64,000 bases of DNA from Isoetes taiwanensis (lineage: Eukaryota > Streptophyta > Lycopodiopsida > Isoetales > Isoetaceae). The position numbers and the translations under genes were made by a program. Positions 22,651 to 35,070 of the stretch are shown piece by piece (the first letter of the stretch is position 1; every line of letters starts with the position of its first letter). The DNA is taken from the NCBI GenBank assembly GCA_021234155.1, contig JAJEKV010000002.1, positions 14,979,428 through 15,043,427 on the forward strand, read 5' to 3'. The notes under the pieces are model-generated. The model ran no database searches and was not told where the DNA came from. It saw nothing but the letters and a program-made list of their open reading frames with translations.

Positions 22651-22844
22651 AACTTGTAAAACTTAAGCAGGTGATGTAAGACTCTGTTTATTTCATATAT
22701 AGACAAACTACAACAGTGTTTAGAGCTAGGACTGCATTTTTACAGAGCATCCCACTACCCATTCCTTGATACGGGTTTTATAGTGGCCAAATTTATCAAC
22801 TTCATCATTGCTGACAAAAAAGGCAGCTACTATAGTTGCTCAGG

Positions 22845-23140
22845 TAATTCGAAGTCAAGATGAAAGGGATTGAAGCCATCCAATATACCAAAAGTAGAGC
22901 TGTCAGAAGCATCAAACAATTTGTCCTCCAGACTAAAGCTACCGAAAGATCTGCTAAAGTGCCCCCAATTTTATGGCTTCCACCCTGCCCCATGTTATGA
23001 CCTCCGTCATGCTCATCACCACAATTTATCCAGCCATCCACGACCACCAGGAGATCGATTCTGTGGCGTTTTGGAGCAGGAAGGTAATCATCCAAGAAGC
23101 CAAGAATTGTTTTCTCAAATTTCCTCTTCTTCGAAGCCAT
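22845..23140 (-). pseudogene. short unrecognised gene fragment with one frameshift
   Basis: From 23,140 the minus strand encodes MASKKRKFEKTILGFLDDYL and PAPKRHRID, then a Gly/His-rich stretch. Switching frame at about 22,955 gives a smooth continuation: FSRSFGSFSLEDKLFDASDS, then FGILDGFNPFHLDF to a stop at about 22,849. The two halves read like one small, acidic-tailed protein with a basic KKRK and KRHR, possibly nuclear. I do not recognise the family. It could be the 5' piece of a larger gene or a pseudogene. Confidence 0.4.
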
Positions 23141-23479
23141 CGTCTCCTCAAGCAGAAGGCCATTACCAGCAGCTTGTTTATATAGCTATGAGAGACGGAT
23201 TGAATTGAATGCAAAATATTCCAACTTATTTCATGTACGGCACTCAGGCACCCAATCAAGAGAGGTTTTCCAGCCAGATTCATACTGCATTCTAAATATT
23301 CCATAGCTGGATTCTTCGTTTAATTCCTGCTTATCAGTTTTTATTGGAGACGTCCCAATCCGAAGGAGATTGAGATTCCAGACCGTTAGGGGTTAGGGTC
23401 TCTCACACCTCCCCATCTCCAGCATGACGTCACTATGATGTCACTGTCTTCATTAGGTTCCAAGATTTTTTGCATATAC

Positions 23480-24180
23480 GTGTCACTAGAACACTTCAAA
23501 AAAAATAGCATCAAATAAATAGCTTCAAACAAAAAAACAAACTAAATTATATATGAGTGATTATAGGAGGATAGGATATATCTTACCCAAGATATACGAG
23601 ACATATGTCATATATAACATTATACATACCATGTGACATATGACATACGCATGAGACATATGTCGTATATGAAATATACATATGTTATACATACCAGTAT
23701 ACATATTTTATATCATAATATTCTATATGACATGACATTTATGTTATATGTGACTAGTGTTTTATATAATAATATTTTATATAACATAGCATAACATTAC
23801 ACTATGTGACACATATCTCATGTGCTATAAATTGAATATATGATATATATAATTCATCACATATGTCACATGGTGTTTTATATCATAATATCTGATATGA
23901 CGTGATATTACATATGTTACACATGCCCTCATACGTGTCTTACATCATGATATTTGATATAACTTGACATTACATGTGACACATATCATATATGACATTA
24001 TATATACCATATGACTTATGACACATGAGAGATAATCACATGTGACATATATGTCATATATTATATTATATAGATCATATGATATATATCTGATTTATGG
24101 CATGTATCATGTAACATAGATCCGACTCTGAGATATGGTACATAATGAAGGATAGGTTACATACGTATAAAACTCAAATT
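23480..24180. repeat. AT-rich degenerate low-complexity / satellite-like tract
   Basis: About 700 bp built almost entirely from permutations of 'catatgtcatatataacatt', 'gacatatgacat' and 'atcataatat', rich in the palindromes CATATG and ATATAT. Imperfect units of about 60-120 bp can be sensed, for example 'catcataatat(t/c)t-(t/g)atatgac' recurring near 23,712, 23,885 and 23,945. No coding potential. Confidence 0.75.
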
Positions 24181-24460
24181 CCTGAGGTATAAATTTGAAA
24201 ATACGATGTTGATGTAACGAGATTGCAGGCCAATCCATGCCTTTTTATGTGACGAAAATGATTGCTTTAATATTTAATGCGTTTAAATGTTTTTGTGTTA
24301 AATCCATATTAGCAATGGTTGGTTTGCTCCAACAATACGGGAGTGACCCCTCTGCTCTACGAGGGTGTGACATGGAAATCGTCGCCCCTTGATCTGGCAT
24401 ATGTTTGGGATTATTCCCACATCTGAGGGCCACATGAATTTAAAATACTTGAGCGATAAA

Positions 24461-27400
24461 ATGCCAAAAAAACGCCTTGCCAAGTTGCCAAAATACCTTG
24501 CCAAAAATATTTCGCGAACACTGTTTGTCCGGCGGGAAAGTCGGAGGAGGTTGCTCCTCTTCTCTTCCAAGGTAAGTTCTCTTCTCATTTGGATCTCTCA
24601 GTAGCTTTTGCATATACTTGAAGGAATTTTTGCATACTTGAGGCCAACTATTATCTTCAATGGGCTAATGCGCATTTTTCATCACACCATTTTCTTTTGG
24701 CAACATCCTTCGATGTCTTTTATATGCCATATTTTGTGCGGGGTGAAAGACTTGCTTGTCCAATGCAAGAAATGTGATTCTAGAAATTTGTTAGAAGTAA
24801 CAATCATACATCAATATGAATGTGACATATATGAGAATTATTAGGAGATAAAAACTAGTGTAGCTATAGAGAACAATTTAGAAATAGAAATGATTCAAAC
24901 CAAGCTCTTACATCTTGGCTATAGCAGTTGGAATGCTAAAGAACAAGTAGAGTTGATGAGATTGTAACAATAACTTCTCATTGCCATTTGTAGAAGCGCA
25001 TCAATTACATAACCAATGGCTTAGTATCTTTATTGCTTTTTAATTCCTTTTTGCAACCTTTCCGCAAATGACATGGAGGCATTGAATATCAACATGGAGG
25101 CATTGAACCAGAAGGTAGACCTACTAAGAGAACAATTGAATTTGGTCGATACGGAGGTTAAATGGACCAAAGCCCAAATAGAGACATTACAGGATGAGGT
25201 CAATTTCTCCACCATGTGTTTTAGGAATAAAGAAAAAATTAGCTATTAATCCTTTGCTTTGCCATGTACAGGTACGCCAGCTAAACAGAATGGCAAGAAG
25301 AAGATCTAGGTGGTACCCCTTTGCTCCTTGTATGTCAATACAAACGGATTCAGGGCATGAGACAGAACTTCTCCATCGAATCGAAGCATTGGAATTCCAA
25401 GTTTCAATACTGGCTCAAGATGTAAGAAAATTCATTTGCTTGTTCATGTGATTTCTATAATTTACCAAGGTGATCACATTTACCTGGAGCTTTTACTCCC
25501 TCTGATTGCTATTCAAGGATTAGCTTTTGATGTCCATTTGATATGCTTCCCAACTCTGGTCTGTTGCTACCAAAACTTCAAATATCAAAGCATAATAGCA
25601 TTTTTCTTTCTCAAGCACATTGGATATCTTCTTCTATAGTGGAAAATTAGAACGATTATTTCCTACATCACAATAAATGACCCGCACACAAGCTAACCAC
25701 CTTTTATATATCTATTGTGCCAATATGAATAAGGCAGAGTTATATCATATCCTTGTTAAAATGGACAACCTTGAAAACCAAACCCAAATACCAAAAATGT
25801 GGTATAGAGTTTTTAATTGGTTTAAGTTCATGGTTAATTTATGGTTGTGTATAGTTTGTTGGTTTGAATATCGATGTCTTTTTCGGGAGAAGGCTTCAAG
25901 TTCCGAAATCGTTGAGAATCCGATGGAACATTTTTTCAATGTGGTTAGTATTTTTTTTTTTTTTTTTTCTATTTACTATTCTGTTTCTTTGACTGAAAAG
26001 TGGTTTGAATATCAGATGTCTCTCAAGGAGAAGGCTTCAAGTTCAGAAAACGTTGAGAGTCCTGTGGTTACATTTTACAATGTTAGTATTTTATTTTATT
26101 TTTTTTTCTATTTACTATTCCTTTCTTTTCGACCGAAAAGTTAATAACAAATTGTTTCCATGGCAGTTGAAATCTCTAAAAAGGATAACTGAGAAGTCCC
26201 TTTACCCCGATCCCTAGCTTTTGAAGTTAAAAACTACTACTTTATTGCGGATTTGGTGAAAAACAGCTTCCTATTTGTTTATGACAGTAAAGGAGCACTT
26301 GAAGATGTAAGGCAATTTCCTGGAACTTGGCAATCTGGGCCAGTTTTATGTGAGTAATGAAGATGTGAGGTTCAAAACGGTTGTGGTTTAGATGCCCAAT
26401 GCACTCACAAGTTCTTTACCTTTTCTATATACTCATTTAAACATGAGAGGCTTTTGACATCTAAAGCACTAAATCCGACTGCTTTTTTGATGATTTAGTC
26501 GCTTGTTTCCTCATAGTCTACTTTGGAAGTAGTCATCTACTTGAAATCGTTGGCTCTTTTTGCTTTGTTATAATCAAAGCATAAAAGGATGCATTCTACT
26601 TCACGTTCTTGGGCATACTACTGTTTCTTCTTAAAAGTTTAAAGCATGATTTTGACATAATAACAGCTCAAGACAATAAGGGGCTACGACAATTGGCTAC
26701 AACAATTACTTTCACATGGCTTGCTTGCAATGCATAATTCTTGCTCTAACATAGGAACCATTAAACAAAAGCTGAGATTGCAGCTGCATATATACAAACA
26801 TGCATCTGGCTCAACAACAAAAAGTTACTCTCGAATGGAATTTAGATTAACCAAAGACCAAATAGAGATATTGAGAAATGAGTTATTAATGGCCCCGAAA
26901 TCATCCAAGAAGCATGCAAGGCATTGCAAAACAACAACTCATCTTTCAGTATCTCTACCTGGTCCTTGGATGACCATTAAAACCATTAAAAAGCAACAAA
27001 ACAGAAGACTAACCGTGTTCTTTGTGCATCAGCTTGCTTAGATGTACTGAAAAAGGCCAGCTCCATAGGATGTTAGAGCTTTAGCAAGTAATCTTCGACA
27101 TGTAATCTTGCATCTTCGACATGTAAAAAGAACTTTTTTTTTTACTTTTCACTCATCGATACATTAGAGGTAGTTTGGGATACAAGTTTGTCCTCCTAAG
27201 AAAATTATATAATATTTTTCATTTTTTTTTGTTTTCAATATGGTAGGGTGCAACCACCATTTACCTAACGTACACCAAACTTTTCCAACAACTTTTTTCC
27301 CAACTACTACTCCATAAAATGCTCCATCGAAATTTCTCTTCCCGTAAATGCTCCATCGAATGAGTTTTGTCCTGTTTGAGACCATGTCTGGATACCGTGT

Positions 27401-27905
27401 CCATATCCACATCATAAATTGAAGCTTGGAAGGTTTTCCGACCAATTCTGCCCACGTCATCAATCCCAATCCATATGGAGATGGAAACCGAGTTTTTTCC
27501 TTTTCTTCTAGATTTACAATGAGAATTCGAATTTGGAGCTTCCCTCTTTTACATCTCAAATTTGAATTTAGAGGTAAGTCATAGAATTTTCTAAATGGTT
27601 TGCTTGTTGGTTTTGTTTTCACTTCTTTCACAATGACTGAAATCAGGATTCTTTTGCCTGAGGAGTATGCACAGACATGGAATAAGAAACGAGGAGGACT
27701 TAAAGGAAAGATTGATGAAGACAAACTCAGATCAGAAGGAGCAAAGAATGCAGACATATGGGCACATGGAAGCATTTATCCTTGGGATCCAATAAGCGGT
27801 AAATTTCCAGAATTCAATTCTATTACTGGCTTGGTAAATTTCCAGAATTCAATTCTATTACTGGCTTGGTTAAGTTTGTTTGTGAGGGAAAGAACGGTCT
27901 ATTAG
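24461..27905 (+). other. candidate 5' exons of the transposase-like gene (zinc-ribbon and coiled-coil segments)
   Basis: Several open segments end in good donor sites. At 24,461-24,571 a basic stretch MPKKRLAKLPKYLAKNISRT ends at GTAAGT. At about 24,710-24,840 there is a CxxxC...CKKC zinc-ribbon-like segment. At about 25,070-25,200 a coiled coil (ALNQKVDLLREQLNLVDTEV, then KWTKAQIETLQDEV) is followed by a second one at about 25,355-25,420 (ETELLHRIEALEFQVSILAQ). At 26,840-26,890 there is a near-copy of the coiled-coil motif (RLTKDQIEILRNEL). At about 27,650-27,800 there is EEYAQTWNKKRGGLKGKIDE followed by SIYPWDP. They lead into the large exon at 27,965. Exon joining cannot be proven here. 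Confidence 0.4.
27799..27870 (+). repeat. exact 35-bp tandem duplication at an exon edge
   Basis: The 35-bp unit beginning 'ggtaaatttccagaattc' and ending 'ctattactggctt' occurs twice head to tail. Each copy carries a GGTAAAT donor-like start, so the duplication may have doubled a splice site. Confidence 0.9.
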
Positions 27906-27964
27906 GATATTGTGACAATATGTAGAAATACATAGGCCAGCTCTGTTCTATAATCCACGGCAAT

Positions 27965-30225
27965 GTGCAAGCAATTGAAGCACATAAGCGTGAATTTGAA
28001 AGCCTATTGTCAGAAAAGGCTTCATTGCTCTCGCAGGTTGTAACTTTGAAGAGGAACTTGGTGCAAGCTCAAAACGAAAATACCTTAAAGGATTTTATTA
28101 TCAAACAATCAGAGAGAGAGAAGTTCCAAGTTGAGAATTTTCGCATGAGAGCTGAATCTACAGTTAAATGCCTGGAAGCTCGCTTGAAAATATTGAAGAA
28201 AACTTCTATGGGATTCCGGGAAAGGAAAAAGAGTATGAAACCTATTGAGGTTTTAGCTCCAAAGGGGGGAGCGGCAAGACGAAGGGTTTACGCTGTTCGT
28301 CAAGTCTTGAACAGTAAGAAAAAGAGTGGAGTTGTAAGAAAAAATGTTGGAAACTTTCTTGTGAACATGGTTTCAAAGGATGAAATTCTTGACTTGTTAA
28401 ATGCACCATGCAATGCAGCATTGAAGAGAGATATTTTAGATATGATCATAAATGAGATTGCTTCAAACATGGATGCAGACGAGGTACAAGCAACTTGCGA
28501 TTCTATTGGTCTGAGTAGACAGGGTTATAGGAACCTCTTCAAACCTTTTCAAGCTGCATTGAGAACACTTGGCACCAAGAAGGTCATTATACCTCGTCCA
28601 TATGCGATTGAAACTAGCAGGAGGAAGAGGAATGCAAGGGTTGATGAGGTACTTGGTGGTATGCATTCAATCCAATCTGGAGCCCCATTGCTTGCAAGTA
28701 GATCAAAAAATAACAAAAGCGAAACAATGGGATTGAATGAGAAAAACAATGTTTGGTTTGATTTGGAAAGCGTCTTAAAACTTATGGTTTCTTTTTATAA
28801 TAGGCAATCTTCACAGGTACAACAATTGGAAGTCTGCATAAAATTGGATGAGATGGAGCTAACTAGTAAATCAAAATTTGAAAGAGTCTCCATTGTTCTT
28901 ATGAACTTTGCTTTGGAATCAAATTATGAAATGCAATTGCAGCTGCCTAAATCTAAAAGAGATCCTGAATGGTTTTCGGTACAATCAGAAGATCACACAT
29001 GGTGGCTTGGCATGTTCCAGGTTCATAAAGAAACATTTGCAATTTTAAAGTGGGTATTTGACCAGACTGAACTCCCAAGGATTATTAGCTTATATGAATC
29101 AGGGGAATCATTGCATGTCGACGGTCATGTGTCCTTCAAGGTAAGATTTCATTTGGCTTGTGACTTGAAAACTACAAAAGCTATGTATAATATAGTTAGT
29201 TCACCAGCTCATACAACTAGGAATTGCATCTATTGTATGTATAGAATGAAAGAGCAAAGAAGGGGTAAAAGTTGCAGCCTCCTGTCCTGCAATCAAAATG
29301 CAGGTCCAGATAGGCATTTAACGGACAAAGACTTTGAACCAGTCTTACCAATTCCTTTGCAAAGAGTGCACGTGTGCACTTTGCATGCAATGGTAAGAGT
29401 TATTGAAAAAATGATACATAATAGTTGCATGTTTGTTTGGAATATCAAAGGCGAAAAAGCGCAGAAAGAAGGAATAGCTAGGGTTGAGGAAGTATTATCA
29501 AATGCTGGACTCCATGGCGGTTGTGTAAAACTTGAGAAGGACCTCAAACGTTCAGGTAAGAGCTCAATACCATCTAAAGTTTCATTAGGTGGTGATAAGG
29601 CTAGACATGGATCCCAAAAGAAAAGGCACATTTGAGTTTGGCAAAAGATTAGTGGAGGCAGAAAGAGATCGGACGGATGGAGCTAACTCCACTGTAAGAA
29701 AACTAGATGCATGGAATGCATTTTCCAATCTTAATATTCTCCTGCAGAAACATACATATAGTAATGAAGACAAAGAGGAATTTAAGTTACTTGTCTCAAG
29801 ATTTGCAGAGGCATATATCAAGGCATGGGGTGAGAGCGAGGTAACCCATTACATTCACGTTTTATATGCTCATGGACCTTGGTTTGCAAAGGAATATGGC
29901 AGCCTTGCAGTGTGGAATACACAAGGCATGGAGAAGTCCCACAAACAAGCGAAGATGGCTTTTCACCGAGCTACTCAAAGAGGAGGATCGCTCACTGATG
30001 TCGAAGCCACTCAATCAGCTTGGAATATGGTTTTACAGGAAGTTACTGGCTAGGCATGAAAGGAATATTAGGAGAAGAGCCAGCCCATGTTTGGACAATG
30101 CATTGAGGGAGGCTGCTCGAAAGCGCAAAAGGGAGTCATGGGAGAAGTCCACAGCAAGGGAAACACAACGGCAATGGAGGAGCAAAAGAGTTAGAATTGG
30201 AAAAAAATATGTCGTTGCAGATTAG
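27965..30225 (+). CDS. transposase-like protein of unassigned family, with N-terminal coiled coil
   Basis: The main open segment (27,965-29,635, 556 codons) starts with a coiled coil (residues about 1-80). A Lys/Arg-rich region around 85-125 follows, then a helical region, then a domain with SLHVDGHVSFKVRFHLACDL (about residues 380-400), a C-x2-C pair RNCIYCMYRM (about 420), and VHVCTLHAMVRVIEK (about 468-482). Reading continues after a frame change near 29,555-29,605, where a 49-bp GTAAGA...GCTAG intron would restore frame. The next segment contains VTHYIHVLYAHGPWFAKEYG and WNTQGMEKSHKQAK (29,840-29,955). A second frame change near 30,035 leads to a very basic tail ending at 30,225. The D...C-x2-C...LH...H...QG-x-E-K layout resembles, from memory, uncharacterised invertebrate transposase-like proteins. 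I cannot place it in a named superfamily. Confidence 0.55.
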
Positions 30226-30229
30226 TCTT

Positions 30230-32110
30230 CTCATTGAAGCAATCTACAGATTTGGAGGTATATCCGATTTATGCATGTGGATTTGGTTGTGTCCTGAGTG
30301 AGCTTTTGGTGCAGGTCATGGTATGTGGTGCTCGAGTTGCTACAAATGTTCGTTGCTTGGTGCTAAGCAGCCCGGCATATAGGGTGGTTCTCTGTTTAGG
30401 AACAGTCTAATGCATGCATGGTGCTTGAGGTACGCAGCTCTGTCTTGGATTAAGTTAAGAGTTGTGACAATAGGTAGTCTTGCATGTTTGTGCATTAGTC
30501 TTTTCCTTATTATATAGCATAATGGTTATTGTTTGCCTGACGATGGCTTTGAATGAAAGATGATGTTGACCAGATATTGTCTCCAATGAAGAAGCCTGAT
30601 ACAGATCCATCTATGTATGAACAAGAGCTTTTCTCCAGGCAACTGGCAAAGCTCGTAGTATAATATGAAATATATGAAAATCATAACATCTTAATACATC
30701 TATGAATACACATAATTTGTTCCTCATGATAGAAGCAACTTCTTTTTCTTTTAGTATTAGTTGGTTGTTGCTTGCGTCCCGCAAATGTAAGCTTGAGTGT
30801 GAAGAGTAAATTAATGAGCAGGGGGGCTAAGAGGACAGAAGGGGACAGCAGACACCCTGCTGGCTAAACTTCCCATTTCCTTTGAACATACATTGTGGAA
30901 ATCAAATCTGTAGTTTCCTATAGACCCCTGAGTGCCTCTGCATAAGGATGAGTTGTTATTGGTTCCAGAAACATGTTCATGTGCATTTTGTTTGCTGGAT
31001 TATTCGCATGACATTTGAGAGAGAACCGTACTGCGTTGAAGTTGTAATAAGGATGGTTCCAGCTGTGTAAATCTTTACAAAACTGGGACTGCAAAATATA
31101 TTTTAAACATGCAACTGGAACTCCAAGAAGTGGTTGCAGGGCAAAAACCAGGTAGTTTGTTTACAGATCATTTTACTTCCTCCATTGGTTATTGCTTCCT
31201 CCATTTTGGCTTTTTTATTGCTACCAACGTTGGCTTTTATGCGGATGCATTGCTTTTGTGCTGTCAAATGCTTGCATGTTTGAGATTGCACTTATATGCG
31301 AGGTTTCTCATCTTGATTTATTCTGCTATAGAACAGGATAATAGTAGAACAGGATAATGCTATAGAACTACTTGTTGCATCAAGTCTCTAGACACACACA
31401 AGCTCATTCGTGCTAAAGAAGCATTGGTTGGTAAGCATATATCTGGGGTCACATAAGCTGTAACAGTTACCATAAGCTTTCCAAAGCAATGTCTCATGCA
31501 AATCGTACTGATTCTGCATATTTGTTGACATGTTCTAATTGAAAAGTCATAATGATATATAGATAATATTGGCATGGGGAGGTTAACATGGATAATGGGT
31601 TTGACATGTCAGATAAGCCTGCTTTGGTCCTTGGCCTAGCTGCCTGCTTCATCCATGAAGTTCCTTTCATGGAGACAGAAAAAAATGTATGTTATTTAAA
31701 TAGAAGCAATGTGTATAATTGGTTGGATATTCTGATCTTGTGTGCTTCTGTTAAACGCATGTATCTTTATTGCAAATACTTTTCATGGAGACATAGACAT
31801 AGCCATTATCTTCTGTGCTTAAATAATCTGATCTGCATGTGTGCTTTCGTTGACTAAATGCATATTTATTATTGCAAATGCTTGTTAATAGCAGATGCAT
31901 TTCCTGCTCAATAATGCAATCTCGTCTTGGAGCATAAAATGAGATGCCTGACGCATGATCCTACGCATGAGGTACCTTTAAGCATTACATTTTGCTACGA
32001 TGACAAAAGAGTAAACTTCTGATACACAAGCTAGGGGTTGTCAAAATTAACAACACTCGTGTTGGTTGAATATGTGAAGTACAGTTTAAAAAGCCCAGAA
32101 GAAAAAGAAA
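30230..32110. other. intergenic / possible 3' region; no gene recognised
   Basis: A short open segment at about 30,560-30,663 (DDVDQILSPMKKPDTDPSMY to a stop) could be a last exon, but nothing supports it beyond being open. The rest contains repeated 'tgcatgtttg' and 'ttgtgcttctgtt(a)aa' text and no domain. Confidence 0.3.
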
Positions 32111-32118
32111 GTTAGAAG

Positions 32119-32650
32119 TCTTTCAGAATCTCAAAGGGCATCAGGCAATACCACAGATGGTGGAAAATGCAGTATTCCAAGAGGACACCCTATTCAATGT
32201 CTTCCAAAAGAGTTCAACGCAAGGAGGAAGCACCATACATGCCACATTTGCAGGGCCATCTTTGCCCCATGCTGACCACACTCTTACAGAACTTGAGGTG
32301 CAAAAACGTGCAATTGACCTCCAATTTGTTAGAGACAATGAGCCCAACTTCTCAAAGCTGCAGGAAGCTGGGTTCCCATTGTTAATAGCCATGGACCAAG
32401 TATGATTTTAGGAGATCATGGATGAGTCACAACAATGCTTCTCGCTGCCAGTTATTGGTATCAATTGCTAGCTATTTTTTATTCATAGTTTTCTGGCAAT
32501 TCTGAAGTCCATTTGATGCAAGAGCCCAACAACGCACATGGGCACACTGCACGATCCAAAAATATTATACCTGACCAGGCTATGGCGGATAAGGTGGAGG
32601 ATGTAAATGGATCAAGGCAAAACTCCAAAGAACACTTGTTGCAAGGTATA
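32119..32650 (+). other. weak exon candidates of an unrecognised gene
   Basis: After 'tctttcag' at about 32,119 an open segment encodes NLKGHQAIPQMVENAVFQED, runs to about 32,405, and includes ELEVQKRAIDLQFVRDNEPN. A second open block at about 32,500-32,645 includes MQEPNNAHGHTARSKN and ends at a GTATAA donor. Codon flow looks coding-like but no domain is recognised. They might belong to a host gene or to an element. Confidence 0.3.
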
Positions 32651-32699
32651 ATTTGCAGGCCAAGCACATTCTGCCATCTTCTGCGCCTTGTAATGCATC

Positions 32700-33735
32700 T
32701 ATCATAGCCTGCTTTTTATTCTATTTACATTGTCCATTTACCCTTTGTTATTTTACTTTTGTATGACCTTTTTACATTGACCATGTCCTCTGTTATCCAG
32801 GTATATACAAGCACTTGAATTGAAAGATGGAGGAAGACATTGTGAAGCAGTAAGACATTATGAAGTTATAGAAATATGTAATGCATTCCCTACTGTTCAT
32901 CAGCAATGATCATGCTGCCTGTATTTTTTAAGACGATATCAATGATGGGAATATGATATGGCTCATCTACAAACAGGTTGTTGTTGCTACAATTGACACC
33001 AAATATTCTCACAATTGATTTGGACTTTGGGGTATTCTAAGAATATAACACTTACATTAAATATTAACATTCTGCCACTTAGCAGTACATCAAGGGTCTG
33101 AGCTTTAAGACAATTTCGTCTGTTGGTGCAAGCGTTGCTATTATTCATTATGCTCTAAGCCAAGGTTGAAGCGAGTGCTGATTACATATGTGAGTTGGTT
33201 TATTACATCTAAAAATGCAATTTCATTGCGTGAATTATCTGCTAAGTAACTATTTTAATGCAGAAAGATACATCATAAAGGCTCGAGCATGACAATAAAA
33301 AAAGAATGCAGATTTTCAGTGTATCATAAGAGCATACTCAGTTGCATACATGTTCATTTCTTATCACAGTGCTTCAAACTTTGAAGTATGTCGGACATGT
33401 TATCGTGCGAGCTGTAACTATCGCAATATATTTTACAGTGTTACTCCTATACTTCACGCCTTTAGCAGGCAACATTTTATACTGTTTTTTTCTTCTAAGA
33501 CCTACGCATGTACATGCTCTAATTCACTTTCCATAATCAGATTCTTGTCCCTTAATATCAGATTTTTACAATTAAAGAACCCATTTAGCCATGCTTGTTA
33601 CCCTGTTATTTTGCTACATATTCTAAACGAGGTGCACCCTCGACTACCACAGTCGTCGGATCTGTCAATCCTATGGCCCAGATTGTATGTTGGAGCCTCT
33701 GGACACCTCTCGTTTTGAATATGCTCAATTATGAT
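32700..33735. other. intergenic; no gene recognised
   Basis: AT-rich with frequent stops. The phrase 'ccctgttattttgctacatattc' at about 33,600 recurs at about 34,115 and, more divergently, at 37,400, which hints at an old dispersed repeat. Confidence 0.4.
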
Positions 33736-33741
33736 TGGGGA

Positions 33742-33907
33742 CGCCTATGATTTGAAGATGTCAAATACGAGTTTGCCTAAGGTTTTGATGGTATATCGAG
33801 CCTTTATACAGTTTCGCTTGAGTACGCCTATGATTTGAAGATGTCAAATACGAGTTTGCCTAAGGTTTTGATGGTATATCGAGCCTCTATACAGTTTCGC
33901 TTGAGTT
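33742..33907. repeat. 83-bp tandem duplication
   Basis: The unit starting 'cgcctatgatttgaagatgt' and ending 'cagtttcgcttgagta' occurs at 33,742-33,824 and 33,825-33,907, with one substitution inside and a different last two bases. It is recent, since the copies are almost identical. No coding sense. Confidence 0.93.
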
Positions 33908-34795
33908 TTTAGATATGAAATACGGGAATTCGAACCTCTACCAAAATAACTCAATGTCCTAATAAGACTACTTTAACCAATCTAACCAGTGAGCTAATGT
34001 GATTATTTTTTATCTTAAATCTATGTTTTTTTTTCATAACAGCCCATTGAATTGTTTTAGGGATATGGTCTATGGTTTCAAGAATTATATCTATATCAAA
34101 TCCCCCTGGAACCCCCTGTTATTTTGCTACATATTCCAGCAAAAGCATGACCAACTTCTGCAGTTGTCAGCATTGTTCTGTAGCCAACTGAAAGCGTCTA
34201 TATTTTCAAACTTTGTAATGAAATCAACAATGTGCATAAACAAGGCAAAATTTCAAATGAACTCCAAAAGAGACCAGAATACAAATGATCTGATGCCCTG
34301 CATATATAGCAAAGAAAGTGAAGACCTGAAACAAGTAATGTAAGTGCATATGCCAACCAACAAAAGTTACACAAATTTTGCATGCAAAAGTCAGATTATA
34401 TGATACAAGGCAGAAAAGAGCTCAAGCATGGCTCATAAATGCCATTCACCATTCTTAATATCCTTATAACTTTCCTGCATGCCAAGACCTTCTAGGATTA
34501 CATACTTACATAAGTAGGCTAACTGGCCCATAAAGTTTACCTATATTTGCTTTAGCCAGGTGAAGGGCGTGGGCCTGGTTTAAACCAGGACAGACAAATT
34601 CTCAATTTCTAACTAGGGTTAGTTCTTGAAGTATAGTATTTGCTAGATTAGACCCTAGCAAGTATTTTGTAAAATTTTTCTTAATATAACAATCAACACA
34701 CAACTACCATTAACATTATTAACACAAACCATTGTATTTAACACATTTAAATTAAAATCCCCCTTAAACCCCCTTTGGTTTGGGTGCATATTCAC
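33908..34795. other. intergenic; no gene recognised
   Basis: Contains a perfect 16-bp palindrome 'cctggtttaaaccagg' at about 34,575-34,590 and a 'ctagggt...accctag' inverted pair at 34,612-34,662. No gene evident. Confidence 0.4.
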
Positions 34796-35035
34796 ACGGG
34801 GGGTTATGTAGGGCAACGAGAGCTGTCGGATGGGCATATAACCCCTTTATTCCAAGATCTGGACCGTACATAGCGATCCTCATTTGTGGGGTATGCATGT
34901 ACAAGTTTTTGTACACTGTATATTAAGGTTTGCAAAATACTATAAGGTTTGAGAGAATGTACTTAATAGTGTTAATTTTGTATATGTATTATAAATATAT
35001 TTTAGGGGCTCTCGCTGCCCTACATAACCCCCCGT
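34796..35035. mobile_element. MITE-like element, 240 bp, ~27-bp terminal inverted repeats
   Basis: The left end 'acggggggttatgtagggca' plus '(a)cgagagc' matches the reverse complement of the right end 'gctctcg(c)tgccctacataa' plus 'ccccccgt' with a single mismatch. The interior is AT-rich and non-coding. I see no clear target-site duplication, so the superfamily is open. Confidence 0.8.
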
Positions 35036-35070
35036 AGTATAAGAAAGGAAGTGGAAAATCCGTTATTCTG

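Noticed and set aside
27164-27775. 203-codon minus-strand frame at 27.2-27.8 kb
   Set aside because: Overlaps the better-supported plus-strand exon at 27.65-27.8 kb, has odd composition and no domain. It may include old element sequence, but I cannot support a gene.
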